A DNA stretch of 64,000 nt from Litoditis marina (GCA_964036275.1 OZ038433.1:42255336-42319335); one strand, 5' to 3'; numbered from the stretch's first letter, positions 13,072 to 26,500 are shown. The notes: generated from the letters alone by a model not told the origin. Translations and numbers: made by a program.

Positions 13072-15022
13072 CTAGTGGGTCGCGCGGCTCCCGCCGCGCG
13101 CCCCGCTAGCTGGGGGTGCCCCCCAGACCCCCGCGGCTTTGTCATGTCTGAAATTGTTATGCTCGTAACATTTTTACGGTTACTTTAACATTTTTGAAGT
13201 ATGTATATGTTGAGATTTTTCAGTTTTACAAATTTTCATAACTAATCAATAAATCAATATTATCGATTTTTGTTAATTGAAAGTCACATCTATTTATTAT
13301 GGCATGTTCACTGCTGAAGTTTCATAGAAATTGGTTCAATCGTGCTCGAATAACTTACACCGAAAAATCATGAAATTTTCATAAAAATGATCATAAAAAA
13401 TCAATAAATCAATATTTTGTGATTTGAAAAAAATGCACCTCTTGTATTTTTAAGTAGTATACTTGGTGAAACTTTCAAGACAATCAGGCCAACTTTTTTT
13501 TCGTAGACAGGGGTATCAACGGAGTTTCTGCTAAAGTCAACTTTGCGGTAGATCAATATATCGATTTTTAATGATCAACATGTTTGTTTCCCATCCGAGT
13601 TGTATTGATGTTGAGAAGCACTAAGGTCACGGCCGCATGGCTGGCAAGTTACAGCTACGTGAAATCTGAGTTCGGTTCATAAAAATGATCATAAAAAATC
13701 AATAAATCAATATTTTGTGATTTGAAAAAAAAGCACCTCTTGTATTTTTGAGTAGTATACTTGGTGAAACTTTCAAGACAATCAGGCCAAATTTTTTCTC
13801 GTAGACAGGGGTATCAACGGAGTTTCTGCTAAAGTCAACTTCGCGGTAGATCAATATATCGATCATTCATGATCATCATGTTTGTTTCCCATCCAAGTTG
13901 TATTGATGTTGAGAAGCACTAAGGTCACGGCCGCATGGCTGGCAAGTTACAGCTACGTGAAATCTGAGTTCGGTTCATAAAAATGATCATAAAAAATCAA
14001 TAAATCAATATTTTGTGATTTGAAAAAAAAGCACCTCTTGTATTTTCGAGTAGTATACTTGGTGAAACTTTCAAGACAATCAGGCCAAATTTTTTCTCGT
14101 AGACAGGGGTATCAACGGAGTTTCTGCTAAAGTCAACTTTGCGGTAGATCAATATATCGATTTTTAATGATCATCATGTTTGTTTCCCATCCGAGTTGTA
14201 TTCATGTTAGGAAGCACTAAGGTCACGGCCGTATGGCCGGCAAGTTACAGCTACATGAAATCTGAGTAGGGTTCATAAAACACTCGATAAATTGCGTTAA
14301 AATCGAGTAGTCGAAAATCGCCACGGTGAAAAGTCTTATTTTGTTTAGTAGTATTGATTGCCAGAATATAATAGCCATTGAGTCGTTTTGAAAATTTCAG
14401 AACCGACTTTTCCATTTTCACCAACTCTCAGAACTAATCAATAAATCGATATTATCGATTTTGTCCAATTGAAAGTCATATTCATTTGTTGAGTCATGCA
14501 TACTCCACAAGTTTCATAACAATTGGTCAAGTGCTACGTGAATGGTAAACAACGAAAAAATGTTGGGTCAAAATAAAAAGCATTGTAAAAAATCGATAAA
14601 TCAATATCAGGAAAATTCCTTCAAAAGACATCCTTAGATTTTGACGTAGTATACGTGGTAGGAGTTTTGAGCTGATAGGGCCAAATTTTTTCTCGGAGAC
14701 AGGGGGTTCATATCGATTTCGGCTAAAGTCAACTTCGCGGTAGATCAATTTATCAATTTTTTGTGATCATCATCTTTGTTTCCCATCCGAGTTGTATTCA
14801 TGTTAGAAAGCACTAAGGTCACGGCCGCATGGCTGGCAAGTTACAGCTACATGAAATCTGAGTAGGGTTCATAAAAATGATCATTAAAAATCAATAAATC
14901 AAAAGCAGCACTAATTGGCGACGAAATTTACTTAGAAGGCTTGGAGGTATACGTACATGTAATGACAAGCTGAAATGTTGAGAAAAAAGGTAACGTAGTT
15001 TGAGTTAGGTATAGTAGTGGTG
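13072..15022 (-). mobile_element. E9, non-autonomous Helitron-like element, 1,951 bp
   Basis: CTAG at 13072 is followed by the CGCGCGGC hairpin with loop TCCC and by the CTGGGGG hairpin. The 5' end TCACCACTATAC at 15022 abuts satellite CCCTAA (minus-strand sense). It is almost the same sequence as E17 (54769-56720), 40 kb away. Confidence 0.82.
13391..14284. repeat. 298-bp tandem module inside E9 (3 copies)
   Basis: TCATAAAAAATCAATAAATC starts at 13391, 13689 and 13987. All three copies contain AATATTTTGTGATTTG and GGTAGATCAATATATCGAT. Confidence 0.88.
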
Positions 15023-15965
15023 ATTAGGGAGGTCGAACTTCAAAAAAAATATACAGCCTTTCTGTTGGTTCCATGAGTGTTTTACGGTTTCATGTTGTAC
15101 AGGAAAAATAGAACGGGTCAATATAATTGAGTCATCTCATCAGAATCGAGCAAAAATGTAGGGAATTTGGTCAATTTTCAAACAGCTGTAACTTTGTTCT
15201 TTTTGAAGCTACAAACTTCTAGTTATGAAATTCGGATTCCCCGTGATCTTGTGCGTAGTGTGGTGTCCTCAGAATCAAAGTAGACAAATGTAGCGGTAAT
15301 TTACACAAGTTAGAATGAGGACGAAAATCAGCTGACTTTCGAACTGTACATTGTCCTTAAACACAACTTGATGTAGGTTACGTCCAGGCCTACTGCCTAC
15401 TTACATTACTCCCAAAAACATAGCTGGTAGCGAGGTCTGAAGACAATAACTCGACAAAAGTGTGTCACGCTTTAGAGTTTACTATAGTTATGTATTAGGG
15501 AGGTCGAACTTCAAAAAAAATATACAGCCTTTCTGTTGGTTCCATGAGTGTTTTACGGTTTCATGTTGTACAGGAAAAATAGAACGGGTCAATATAATTG
15601 AGTCATCTCATCAGAATCGAGCAAAAATGTAGGGAATTTGGTCAATTTTCAAACAGCTGTAACTTTGTTCTTTTTGAAGCTACAAACTTCTAGTTATGAA
15701 ATTCGGATTCCCCGTGATCTTGTGCGTAGTGTGGTGTCCTCAGAATCAAAGTAGACAAATGTAGCGGTAATTTACACAAGTTAGAATGAGGACGAAAATC
15801 AGCTGACTTTCGAACTGTACATTGTCCTTAAACACAACTTGATGTAGGTTACGTCCAGGCCTACTGCCTACTTACATTACTCCCAAAAACATAGCTGGTA
15901 GCGAGGTCTGAAGACAATAACTCGACAAAAGTGTGTCACGCTTTAGAGTTTACTATAGTTATGTA
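15023..15965. repeat. 471-bp satellite, array 2 (two full units)
   Basis: The array starts TTAGGGAGG at 15023 and ends GTTATGTA at 15965. That is 943 bp, or two units to within one base. It is of the alpha type and nearly identical to array 1. It separates the 5' end of E9 from the 3' end of E10 at the fixed junction of the unit. Confidence 0.95.
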
Positions 15966-17606
15966 CTAGCCGGTCCCGCGGCTGACGCCGCGGGCCCCGC
16001 TAGCTGGGGGTGCCCCCCAGACCCCCGCGGCTTTGTCATGTCTGAAATTGTTATGGTCGTAACATTTCTACAGTTACTTTAACGTTTTAAAGTATGCATA
16101 AGTTGAGATATTTCAGTTTTACAAATGTCTATAACTAATCAATAAATCAATATTATCGATTTTTGGTAATTAAAAGTCCTATTCATTTATCAAATATGAT
16201 CTACTGCTGGAGTTTGACACAAATTCATCGATCCGTTTTGTCAGTACATCATCCTCGAAAATAGGTTTTTTACATAAAATAATCAATAAAATGCTTGAAC
16301 TTGAATCAAAACATTATTCCTTCAGGCATGTAACGGAGTAGTTGTTATCATGTAAAATATGAAAATTTGGGAGCAATTGGTGCAGTTTGAATTTTCACTT
16401 TTCCGTTTGGGCACCTCTCTAACTAATCGATAATGCAATTTATTGATTTTTTGTTTACATAATATAGGAGACAATAGTGAGTTGTGCTACTTACACTACT
16501 CTTACAGCACTACGTCAACGTATGCGCTCACAGTAGTGCACAGAAAAAACAGAGATTTTCATAAAACAATCGATAAAATGCGTAAAAATCAATATATCAA
16601 AAATCGCCACGGTGAAAACTTTTATTTTGTTTAGTAGTATATTTCACTTGAATATGGTAACAACCGCGTTAGTTTGAAAATTTCACAACCGACTTTCATG
16701 TTTTTGCCACCTTTCATAACTAATCAATAAATCGATATTATCGATTTTCTCCAATTAAAACTTATATTCATTTTTGATGTTATGCATACTCTATAAGTTT
16801 CATCGCAATTGGATCAGTCATTCATGAATGACGAAAAACGGAATTTTCCTGGGGTGACATAACGACTCTCATAAAAAATCGATAAATCAATATTAGAAGT
16901 TTTCCAGAGAAAAACTCTTTTACAATTCTTAGTTGTATACGTGGTAGAAGTTTCAGAGAGATCGAAGCCAAAAATACCTCGGCTGAACCCCCTATAACCG
17001 AAATTTCGCTAAAGTCAACTTCGCGGTAGATCAATATATCGATTTTTTGTGGTCATCAACTATATTCCCCATCTGAGTTATGATGATGTTAGAAAGCAGG
17101 TAGACCATAGTTGCATGGCTGGCAAGTTACAGCTGTACGAAATTTTAAGAAAATTTTAAAAACTGTCATAAAAAATCAATAAATCAATATGAGCAAGTTT
17201 TAGAAAAATGATTTCCTTAGAATTGAGAGAGGTATACATGGTAACAGTTTCAGACAAATCGGAGACAAAAATACCCCTACTGAGCCCCCTATAACCGAAT
17301 TTTCGCTAAAGTCAACTTCGCGGTAGATCAAATTATCGATTTTTCGTTACCATCATCTTTGTTTCCCATCCGAGTTGTGTTCATGTTAGAAAGCTCTGAG
17401 GTCACATCCGCATGGCTGGCAAGTTACAGCTACGTGAAATCTGAGTAGGGTCCATAAAAATGATCACCAAAAATCAATAGATCAAAAGAAAAATTTTTTA
17501 GCGACTTAAATTACTTAAAAGACTTGAAGGTATGCACCATGAAAGTTATGGACAAATCGTGACAACTTGAGCGTCAGCTAGTTTGAGTTTGGTATAGTAG
17601 TGGTGA
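15966..17606 (-). mobile_element. E10, non-autonomous Helitron-like element, 1,641 bp
   Basis: CTAG at 15966 is followed by the CCCGCGGC and CTGGGGG hairpins. The 5' end is TCACCACTATAC at 17606 and abuts the 3' CTAG of the autonomous E11. It matches E2 with one extra module of about 298 bp. Confidence 0.8.
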
Positions 17607-17644
17607 CTAGCCGGTCGCGCGGCTCACGCCGCGCGCCCGTCTAG
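17607..17644 (-). other. 3' terminal hairpin and CTAG end of the autonomous Helitron
   Basis: In element sense the end has arms CGCGCGGC and GCCGCGCG with a 4-base loop, then ACCGG and the terminal CTAG, followed by T. This is the known Helitron 3' signature, where the hairpin acts as the transposition stop signal. Unlike most short elements, the inner side continues as CCCGTCTAGCG and lacks the second CTGGGGG hairpin. E13 shares this inner sequence. Confidence 0.85.
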
Positions 17645-18232
17645 CGTTAGCTATGTTTTGCAACTTCATTTAAAGTTCTTACGACGTTTCTTACTTTTTT
17701 TGAACATTCCAAACTGCTTCGAGTAGTTTGACGACTTGACATCTTCTGGCGTTCAGAATCGTATCTGATGAGATCGTCATTTCGTGAAACAACGTAATCG
17801 TAACATTTTTCGATTCTTTCCTACTCGTTCTGAGAATTTCAGATAATTTGAACGAAGTTCATTCTTGACGTCTTCTGACATACTGAATATCACTCGTCGT
17901 TAATCAGAATTCATATTGTCTTCACATATGAGTATAACTATCGTGTCAAAATAACTGGAAATCCGAAAATTTTCGAGATTCGAGCAGTCTACTTTTTTGT
18001 TAGTGAAGTGCTTGGTATGTGATGTCATCAATTGATAGTTTGATCTCAGAACATAAAAATTATTGTGTTAAAATATTCTGACTGGTCACATTGTTTGGTA
18101 ATTGTAAAGAAAAACATTATTCTTCTGTACGAATAGAATGTAGTAAACATGTTTGTCTGTGACGTCATCACATGCATGGTACTCAGGTTGTTTACTTGAT
18201 TTCAATTTGAAATAGTTTTGCTTATCGATCTT
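17641..18232 (-). repeat. 3' subterminal repeat of the autonomous element
   Basis: The block begins CTAGCG..GCTATGTTTTGCAAC and ends after CTCAGGTTGTTTACTTGATTT. Related copies lie in E13 (38217-38780 and 38789-39240) and, cut, in E20 (61498-61710). Shared landmarks are GAGTAGTTTGACGACT, TGACGTCATCA and AATAGAATGTAGTAAACATG. It marks the 3' end of autonomous-type elements. An 88-codon open stretch at 18086-18352 has a partial counterpart at 61561 and no recognisable domain. Confidence 0.75.
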
Positions 18233-19652
18233 AGTATTTATAGTTCTGTCCACTTGTTGTAGTTTGGTAGACGTCGTGATTTCATTCATTAGATAGTTAG
18301 AGATTGGAATAATTCTGCAAGTGCATACGTGATTTCTGACGTAAGTCACCATTCATTTATACTGTCTCACTTTCATTAACGGATTAATGTCATCAATGGT
18401 GTGGTTGGTTAAATCTATATCACTATATCAAATATAACAACTATATCAACTATATCAACTATATAACTATTTCGAATACACTTCACTACACCATTTTTGT
18501 GACAGGTAACCATTTATTTACGTCTTACCTGTAAAGTTTCTACATTTCATATTTTTCAATATGTGACGTTATCAATGAATGAATGTATTGTATGTGAAAG
18601 TAACTTTAATCGTTTTGAGTCAATTCTTGGTTTAATTTAAAAGTATCACGTATCTTCTGGAAATCTGTTTTGAATAGTTACTCTTGATAATATTGGCGTA
18701 CCATAGGTGAGACCTGAATGTATAGCTTAATTGCATTTTGGTTATTTCTGTTTGTGACAATTATAAGAGAAGCAACTCCAATTAACTATGGTAGGCGGGA
18801 AAGTGCTTTCAATTAGAATTGTTCCATTAGCAATTAGCATAGGCCTATTACGACTATGTTCTCTACAAACAATATTGCTATGTTCATTCTTTACTTATTC
18901 TAGAGCGTATTCTTCTCAAATTGTTGCATATTAGACTGGCGCAAAGAGCAAACTACAACTTAGACTTTGAATAAAGATGCTCCTGTTCTGCAATTTGTAG
19001 GCTGCTACTAATCATATTGAGAGCATTTTCCAACAGCGTTCTCAATCAATACTGTTCGGTTGCTTTCGAAACTCGCTCATAACTCCGGTTTATTTGCTAA
19101 TAAGAGTCTAATGTCTTTCTGTGCTTTCTTTCTTCTTGTTAGTCGGTTTCATTGAGGGAACTCGTTAACCACGTATTGTTTTCGAGTTTTCCAATACTTT
19201 CTTGCAACGTGGTTAAGATTTGGTAAACAAGTTTGTCGAACTTTTTCGTTTCGCACGTTACACGTACAGTTCTCCTGAACAATTTCTCGGATTCACGTGT
19301 CTAGTCTTCAGTAAACAGGTTATTTGTATTCGTGATAAACAAGTTTCTGTGTTTAATTCCATACTTTCGATCATTTTGAACTCAAACATTTTACGTTCTG
19401 GCTAAGCAAAGTCTGTTCAATTCTCTTACTTATGCACGTTTCACCATTTTCAAAGTTCATGCATGAACTTGTTGTTTAGTCTATTTTTTTAAATTATTTG
19501 AAAACGGGTCTCTTGAATTTTTTGTTAACATCAACTGCTTTCCAAGTTTAGCTTCAAATTATTTTTAGATAAACATCAATGGGTAATTCCAGCAAAACAA
19601 TTTCAGTTCTTTTTAACTTAATATTTATGTACATTAATATCACGGAAATCTT
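18233..19652 (-). other. 3' flank of the Rep-helicase gene; no second gene seen
   Basis: This is 1.4 kb of AT-rich sequence between the gene's stop codon and the 3' repeat block. It holds a CTATATCAA-type simple repeat (about 18412-18475). I found no family-like protein in either strand. The 61-codon plus-strand stretch at 19220 shows no recognisable family. A minus-strand AATAAA occurs near 19090, some 560 bases after the stop, and I see no nearer clear polyadenylation signal. Confidence 0.5.
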
Positions 19653-22600
19653 TCAAACCAATGCTTGTCTGAATACAACATTCGACGTCTTCTCAGGGTT
19701 TTTCTTATCCGAATTGTAGATTAGTAGATCACTGAAGGTCCTGACTCGGCTGAGAGCAACATAGAGCTGTCCGTGAGCGAAAACGGGTGAACGCAGCAGC
19801 AGGCCAACTTTGTCAAAAGTATTCCCTTGCGCTTTGTTCACTGTCATGCTGTAAGCTAGTCTCAATGGAAACTGTTTTCTTGTGAATGATAGTTCTCGGG
19901 TCGGTGCAGCTGATGATGAGAGCATAATACGATGTATGTAGATCAACTCCTTCACCTCATCTTCACACTTCAATGGCACGCAAGATAGTACCTGAACAAC
20001 ATACTTTCTAATAAACTGTGGTTTCATCAATTTTTCAGTTCATTATCTAAATTGAAACCTCTTTTTGATAAAACCACCTAATTTTAAGAACGGAAGTACG
20101 TTTTCTATTATACATAAAAAGAGCATGTTTTTACCTGACTTTTTAGTTCATTTTGTAGTTTAGAACGAGTAAAATAGTCTCTGTATTGTGAAACTATCTG
20201 ATAAATCCATCTAATATGAATTTTAAGTTCATATACTAAATTATATAATTATGTAACAGTTTTATTCATATCTAGTTTTCTAAGAACCATCTAAAAATTT
20301 GCAAAACCCACATTTTGTTGAATTTTGAGAACTCGTAGTCGAGTACCATTACACAATCTTCGACGCACATCCAAATTTCGAAGTAGAATCACTATACAGT
20401 TCACCTTAAATGAAAAATCATTATAGTTGTTAAAATATGAAATTGTTTTTTTTAAATTTACTACTTGCTCAGTTCAATATATTAGGGCTCACTTTCAACT
20501 TTAGTTCATGAGGTGGAAGACCACTTGGAGTGAGATTGTTGTAACATTCCACATCAAGAGCGGCAAAACCACGAGTGTCGTCATATGTGTCCACAGAATT
20601 GAAAACAACCTCTTCACCAGTAACCATCTTGAGAATCTGTAACAAAACAAGTTGTAAATGACTTCAGTTAAGAAATATAACATGTGATTTGAAAAAAAAA
20701 CACCGATGAAAACCTAAACTAATAATTCTGTTTGTATCGTTTTTGAGAATGAAACACTATTAGGTTATGTTCTGGTTTATTTCGAACGTAGTATTTGTGT
20801 AAATTCTCGTTCAAACTTAATTTCAAATTTTCTAAACAAATGGTCACCTTCTCGTTGACTTGAAGTGATGTACGATTATCCACGGTGAGAATAACTGATC
20901 CGGACAATTTCTTATCATGTAGTTTTCCACCACCGAAAATTTCTTCGATGAGAATCTTCTCCGACTTGACCAATAGTTTTTCTGGGATCACAATTTCTTG
21001 ATCAACTTCACGTAGTGATTGATCCAGATTAGCTGTTCCATTGCCAACTCCTTCTAACCAATTAGCAAACTCGATGTCCAGACATGCTCTCATGTTCTTG
21101 TGAAGGTGAAGAATCTGAACGTCAAAGTTTTTTTTGAAGTGAATGAAATACGTCTCATGTTTAGTAAGTAAATTAGTCAAAATTTGAAAATTCAATTATA
21201 ACTTAATTCATTCTAAATTCAAAAACTCTTTAGTAGATGTCAGAATTATACGTCAGATACGATAGTTTTTGAACTTAGTTTGCACTGTTTTTTAAAACAT
21301 GTTAGATCAATTGGAAATTAATTTCATACTTATTTCACATTCTTGCATTTATATGTTGACTTTGAAGTAGTTCTATTGAAGTACCTTCAAATTTTTCCAC
21401 AATTCACTTCCTTTGATAGTATAGTTGATGACAGCCGAATCATGGACACCAGCCACAATTGGGAGTGTTTGGCGGAAATCACCGCCAAACACAAACGTAC
21501 AACCTCCAAATGGCAAATGTGCTTTGTCAGGATGAATATGTGTCATGAGTTTGTGTACGGCGTGCAGAATTCTATAGTCAGTCATAGTAATCTCGTCCCA
21601 CAAAACCACAGAAACATGAGACAAGTCGATAGCTGAAAAGGGCAAGTTTTTCTATTCATAAGGCATAGTACATTTCTCAGCATAATCATATTAAATTTAC
21701 CTTCATTACTCTCCAAATCAATCTTGCAGTTCATGGTTTCTTCTGTGGTTAGGGGAATAGCGAACGTTCTATGTGCTGTTGAACCTTGTGGTAGCAGAAT
21801 AGAGGCCACTCCAGTGTGAGCTACGCACAGAACCTTGAATAAAATTAAATTTACTGAGATTTTTCACATTTTCTATTCAATATTATAGCACAGTTTTATA
21901 CATATTCGTTGTTTGCAGTCCAAAAGTTTGATATGTGTTGTTAATGTTAAAATAAGTTAATCAAGTATTACAGAAGTACATAAAAATTGAGCAAACTGAT
22001 TCACTTTGTATCCCATTCCAACGAGTTCATGGTAGAGTGTTCGATATACAAATGTCTTCCCACTGCCTCCAGTTCCTTCTATGAAGAACGTATCAGTACG
22101 TTCACTCTCCACAGAAGTCAGAATAGTGTCGAATACAGTGCGTTGTTCATTTGTTAACTTCTGAAAATGTTTGTATTCAACTACTAAAAAAATAAATCAC
22201 TATTATTGAAGTTCTAATTGCGTGATATTAAATGCACACTATATTGCTAGTCAATTGTACTCATGTGAAACATGTTTAACACAGCAGCATTTAGAAACAT
22301 GCAAAAAAAAAGTGCAAGATATTTTATTAGTGTTAACTTTAGGTGACTACTCAATTTACTATCTGATTTTCTCCACATTGACGTTATTTGAAGTTTGAAG
22401 TTTTATATAATTACTTAAGTATTGCAGTCTTTTTGTTTGTATTTATGGCGTCTCACATGTTTCTAATGAATGTGTCTAACATATTTCCTATTCAACTTTT
22501 CTGTAACTTATTTGTAGATCAGTTATTTTTTTATAATGAGATAAGGGGTACATTCAATTACCTCTCTGTATGACTTCCCAAGTTCTCTCGATTCTTCTGT

Positions 22601-23549
22601 ACTCCACATAGAATTGGACTCATCTCCCATTAAGTCAATTTTCGCAGGCAAATCACTGATGGAGAACTCTATAATTTTATAAGTGTAAAATTGTAGAATG
22701 TGAAAATGAAACATCAAATTTTGATTTGATGTAAAAAAACGTTATTACCCGGCAATCCGAAGTTTGAGAGAGATGTTCCATGGTACTGCAGTCCCAATGA
22801 AATATGGTGTAAAGCATGAGCTTCTTTCTTGGATTGAGTCCAATCTTGTCTCCTTTCCACCATATGTTCCTAAACATACTTTAGTTTAGGCAATTCATAT
22901 TTTATTATTTAATGTTATATAACTTTAATGATTGAATCTTCAGTTTATTTTATAGTTGAAACTTCGAAGATTCTAATTTTCAAAGATAATTGATAGCGTG
23001 ATTAATTATGATGAAAAAATAGTGATCAATTTTCTGAATATTTCATCATTGTGTGTTTATATACCATAAGTACATTAGTTTGAACTGACTTTGTGCTCAT
23101 CCCATAGTTTTTTGGGATCCTTCGGAGCGCAAAACAACAGAATCGTAATGAACATTCTGCGTAGATGGAGAGGCATTTTGCCCTGTTCAGCTTCAGTTAG
23201 GGCATGATCCCATTCGGCCTCATCATTCATCAGTCCACGGCGCTAAAAGAAAACTTTTCTTAAAATTACATCATTAATCTCATGTTATCAAGTTTCATTC
23301 ATATGGTTTTATGGTTTTCAACGCAGTAATTAGTATTTATTACTCAGTCCTGATGACGTTAATAAAGTTAGAGAACTGTAAATTGAACCTACTCTGCACG
23401 CATCAGCGAAAGTTGGATATACTACTCCGTCGACAGTACGTAGATCCTCGAATGACGTAGGTCCCTTGATTGAGGTAGCCAATAATCTGATGGCAAATTG
23501 CTCGAGATTTCGAGGAGAGACACTTTTGATCCGTCCTAACGTGGGTACA
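19653..23549 (-). CDS. Transposase PIF1-type helicase exons
   Basis: Eleven exons. 23549-23393 has the linker signature SFEDLRTVDGVVYPTFADAC. 22160-22005 has LTNEQRTVF and Walker A GTGGSGKT (about 22053-22076). 21833-21701 has GSTAHRTFAIP. 21632-21385 has Walker B WDEITM and motif III GGDFRQTLP. 21114-20848 has HLHKNMRA. 20636-20493 has NPSGL-type NLTPSGLPPHELKLK. 20404-20312 has VILLRNLD and LCNGTRL. 19991-19653 has MTVNKAQGNT and GQLYVALSRVR, the last PIF1/RecD motifs. The true frame of 22869-22749 (ends SLSNFGLP) is short and overlapped by a longer open frame. No motif is missing, and the C-terminus ends about 50 residues after the last motif with no extra domain. Confidence 0.92.
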
Positions 23550-26500
23550 CTGGAAACAACTGAGTATAATATATTACAACTTATTGTAAAGAGTGACTGA
23601 TTTTTTTGTAATTCAACTGTCATATACGTTTTTAATTATTCAGTCCAAAAGTGATGGGTTCAAACTACAATCTATATGGGATATAGCAATATACACTGGT
23701 AACTCTACTGAGAACACACTTTTCACGTTAAATTCATGTTTCAATATAATTTAAAATATTGAAAAACTATTGATTGGTTACCTTGTGATTTTTTTCCTGT
23801 GTCGCCAGCTGTTCTTCTCGTATATAAACTTTTCCGGAAGTTGGTTGAAAGTTAGTGATCTGGCCTTTTGATCTGCGAAATTGGTTGATTTGTTCAGTTT
23901 GAACCATGACTTCAGTCTACTCGGTATTTCCTCGGTGGTGATCTTAGAATACGTCGCACTTTGAGCTTCCTCTCCAAATTCCATAGTAATTGGCTCTTCA
24001 TCTGGTGCATGGACAAACAGGGGGACCACCACGTGCGAACAACCAGATCGAGGCAAACCCATGATATCCCAGGCAGCTTCAGGAGCAGTAGTAGAGCGCA
24101 TATCTTCTATCAGATAAGTCTCGTCATAGACAGCAACCGGACGACCATTTTGATCCAGTCTATAAAATACTATTAAACAATTATTACATATTTTTTGTAG
24201 TTTGATCTTGTAACACGCTATTGCTCATGAATCATGACCAGATACTCGTCGGATCGAACTACAAACACATAGTTAGTCACTTGTTCAACAACAAAAACAC
24301 TGTATTTAACTTGTACTATCTAATACTTTATCCTTTTGAAACTGTTCCAGAAAGAGAGGAAAACTAAATTTGTTTTAAACATCGTATGTTATAAGTACAA
24401 ACTCACAATGGTACGTTATTCTCTTTCAGTCGAGCCTCAGCTTCCTTCTTGCGTTCTTCAAGTATCCCTTTAGGAATGTTGAGAGATTTGGGCACGAATA
24501 AATGACCTTCCAGAGTCATTTGATCGGCATTCGTCTTGTTGGAAGTGTTTGTGAGCGATTCGACTAAAACACGATCGAACCCTTTAAAGATATATTTGAA
24601 TATATACTTTATAACCCGAAGGGAGGAGATGACTTCTATATTGCAGTGACACTCGTAACGACTCAGAAGATGTAGGTTGTGGGGAACCACATATCCATTG
24701 TCCGCGGGAACCATTCCGATGTTTGTCTTTTTTAGACAAAACTCTCCATTGTCGGGACGACACAGCTCGGGGTATTGGCGATCATCTAGTTTTGTGAATC
24801 TGCTCAACTTCTTTGGGTAGCGTTTCGCACACTGCTCCCAATGTTTCTTCTTGTTTTGTTGGCAGTACGCGTCTGGATCGTCCTTGCAAGGACGGTGGAT
24901 CATGAAGGTTTCCACCAATTCTCGTAGACGTTTTTGGCGTTCGTAGTCAGGATGTTCGGGATCTTCTGGCACAACGGGTAACTGGGCTTGACAGACTTCG
25001 TCGACTTCCGAAGCAGTTTCGATATGCTTTTCCAATGAGAGTATGAAGTGTACGTGAGGAGGACCACGAGCTTGGAATTCCACAGAATATGTATACCACA
25101 CAACTTTGCCAAAAATACCTGAAAATTCGAAATGTTCGTATTTTAAAAGTTTTTTTTTACTTAACATAAGTCTTGATTAGTGTATTGGACAAATAGTTTT
25201 TTGCTAAAAAACCTGAATATGTGTATACGAATATTGATACCAACTATTTCCTAACATACTTAGTCCATTTAAAATTAGTTTTGTAATTATCACAGTACTA
25301 TTTTTACTCGAAAACGACTCAAATGTTATTCTTTTGTTTTCTTATCATTGTAAATTTATCTTTAAAATATAGAAACCTTTTGTTCTCAATTTTGATCCTG
25401 GTATTTTCTTTCCAATCATATCCTCCAACGCAATTTCCCATTTCTTCAGAAAAACTTCATTCACGAGGAATGGATTATCTTCCCAGCTAGTTCCAGGTTC
25501 CAGATTTTCCTATAAGTAATGAAAGTTTTGCTAAATTTTAGTTGCTGTCCATAATCATTTATAGAGTTGTAGTTTGATCTCAAAAGATCCGTAGTTTGAT
25601 CTCGAAACATAACAATTTTCTCCACTAATAGAACACACGGAAACACCCAAGATGTTTCTGCTATTTTCATTGAAATTGTCACCACTTTTATTAGTTTTAT
25701 AAGATTAATACCTATCTCTTTTTAAAAAAACACATTTAGATTACACTGACTATCGTATCGTTATTTTTCAAATCTCAACTCACTTGAATTTCCTTCCAAA
25801 AAACATTACAAGTGAATGTTCCGAAAATATCTGGTTTGTCTTCGTTAGCCAGATGTACGATATTTTCAAAGAGATTCTGTTGATGTCGGGGTGATCCAGG
25901 TACTGTAGAGGGAACTGATGTTGCACAACCAATAGTAATCCCTTTTTTCTTCGCTCTTTTCAGATAACCTCTCATGAACTTCTTCCTAAAAATACTTTCA
26001 ATTCAATTTCAGAACACAATTAGCGTATTTATCTTTACATTCTACAATCATTAAAACTATATACGTTTTAAATATATCTTTATGAACTATTTGATCATAT
26101 AATGTTTATATTTTATCTGAAAATTGAAAAATATAATGGAAAATTAGTGAAAAACAATTTATAATCGTTTCTATTTTAGCTTATTTTGGCAATAATCCCA
26201 TACTACACGAACTTTTTGGGAAGAAATATTTAATTTAGTAACGAATGATTCTTACGGTGTACTGGTCAAGTATTCTGTGAAATGTTCCCGGATTTCTGAG
26301 TTTCTGAATTGTCGTAGCCGAGTGTCCATATCTATCGTAAATAATTGTCCAAGTTTCTTCGAGGCAGAGATACGATTCTTGAAACGTTTTCTCTTCTGAT
26401 GTATGAAAAGAGCGTATTCTCGGAACGAAGCAAAAGCGCGATGTTTCTGAAATTTCAAAGTTGTATTTGAACTCATTAAATTGTATTATCACTTTCAAAA

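Noticed and set aside
21582..21809. Treating the broken helicase and Rep open frames as pseudogene fragments
   Set aside because: The breaks coincide with nematode-type donor and acceptor sites, and the phases join correctly, so they are introns and not mutations.
22677..22877. 66-codon open frame over the helicase region
   Set aside because: It is a shadow. The frame one base over, spliced as 22869-22749, gives the conserved SLSNFGLP region and fits the phases of its neighbours.
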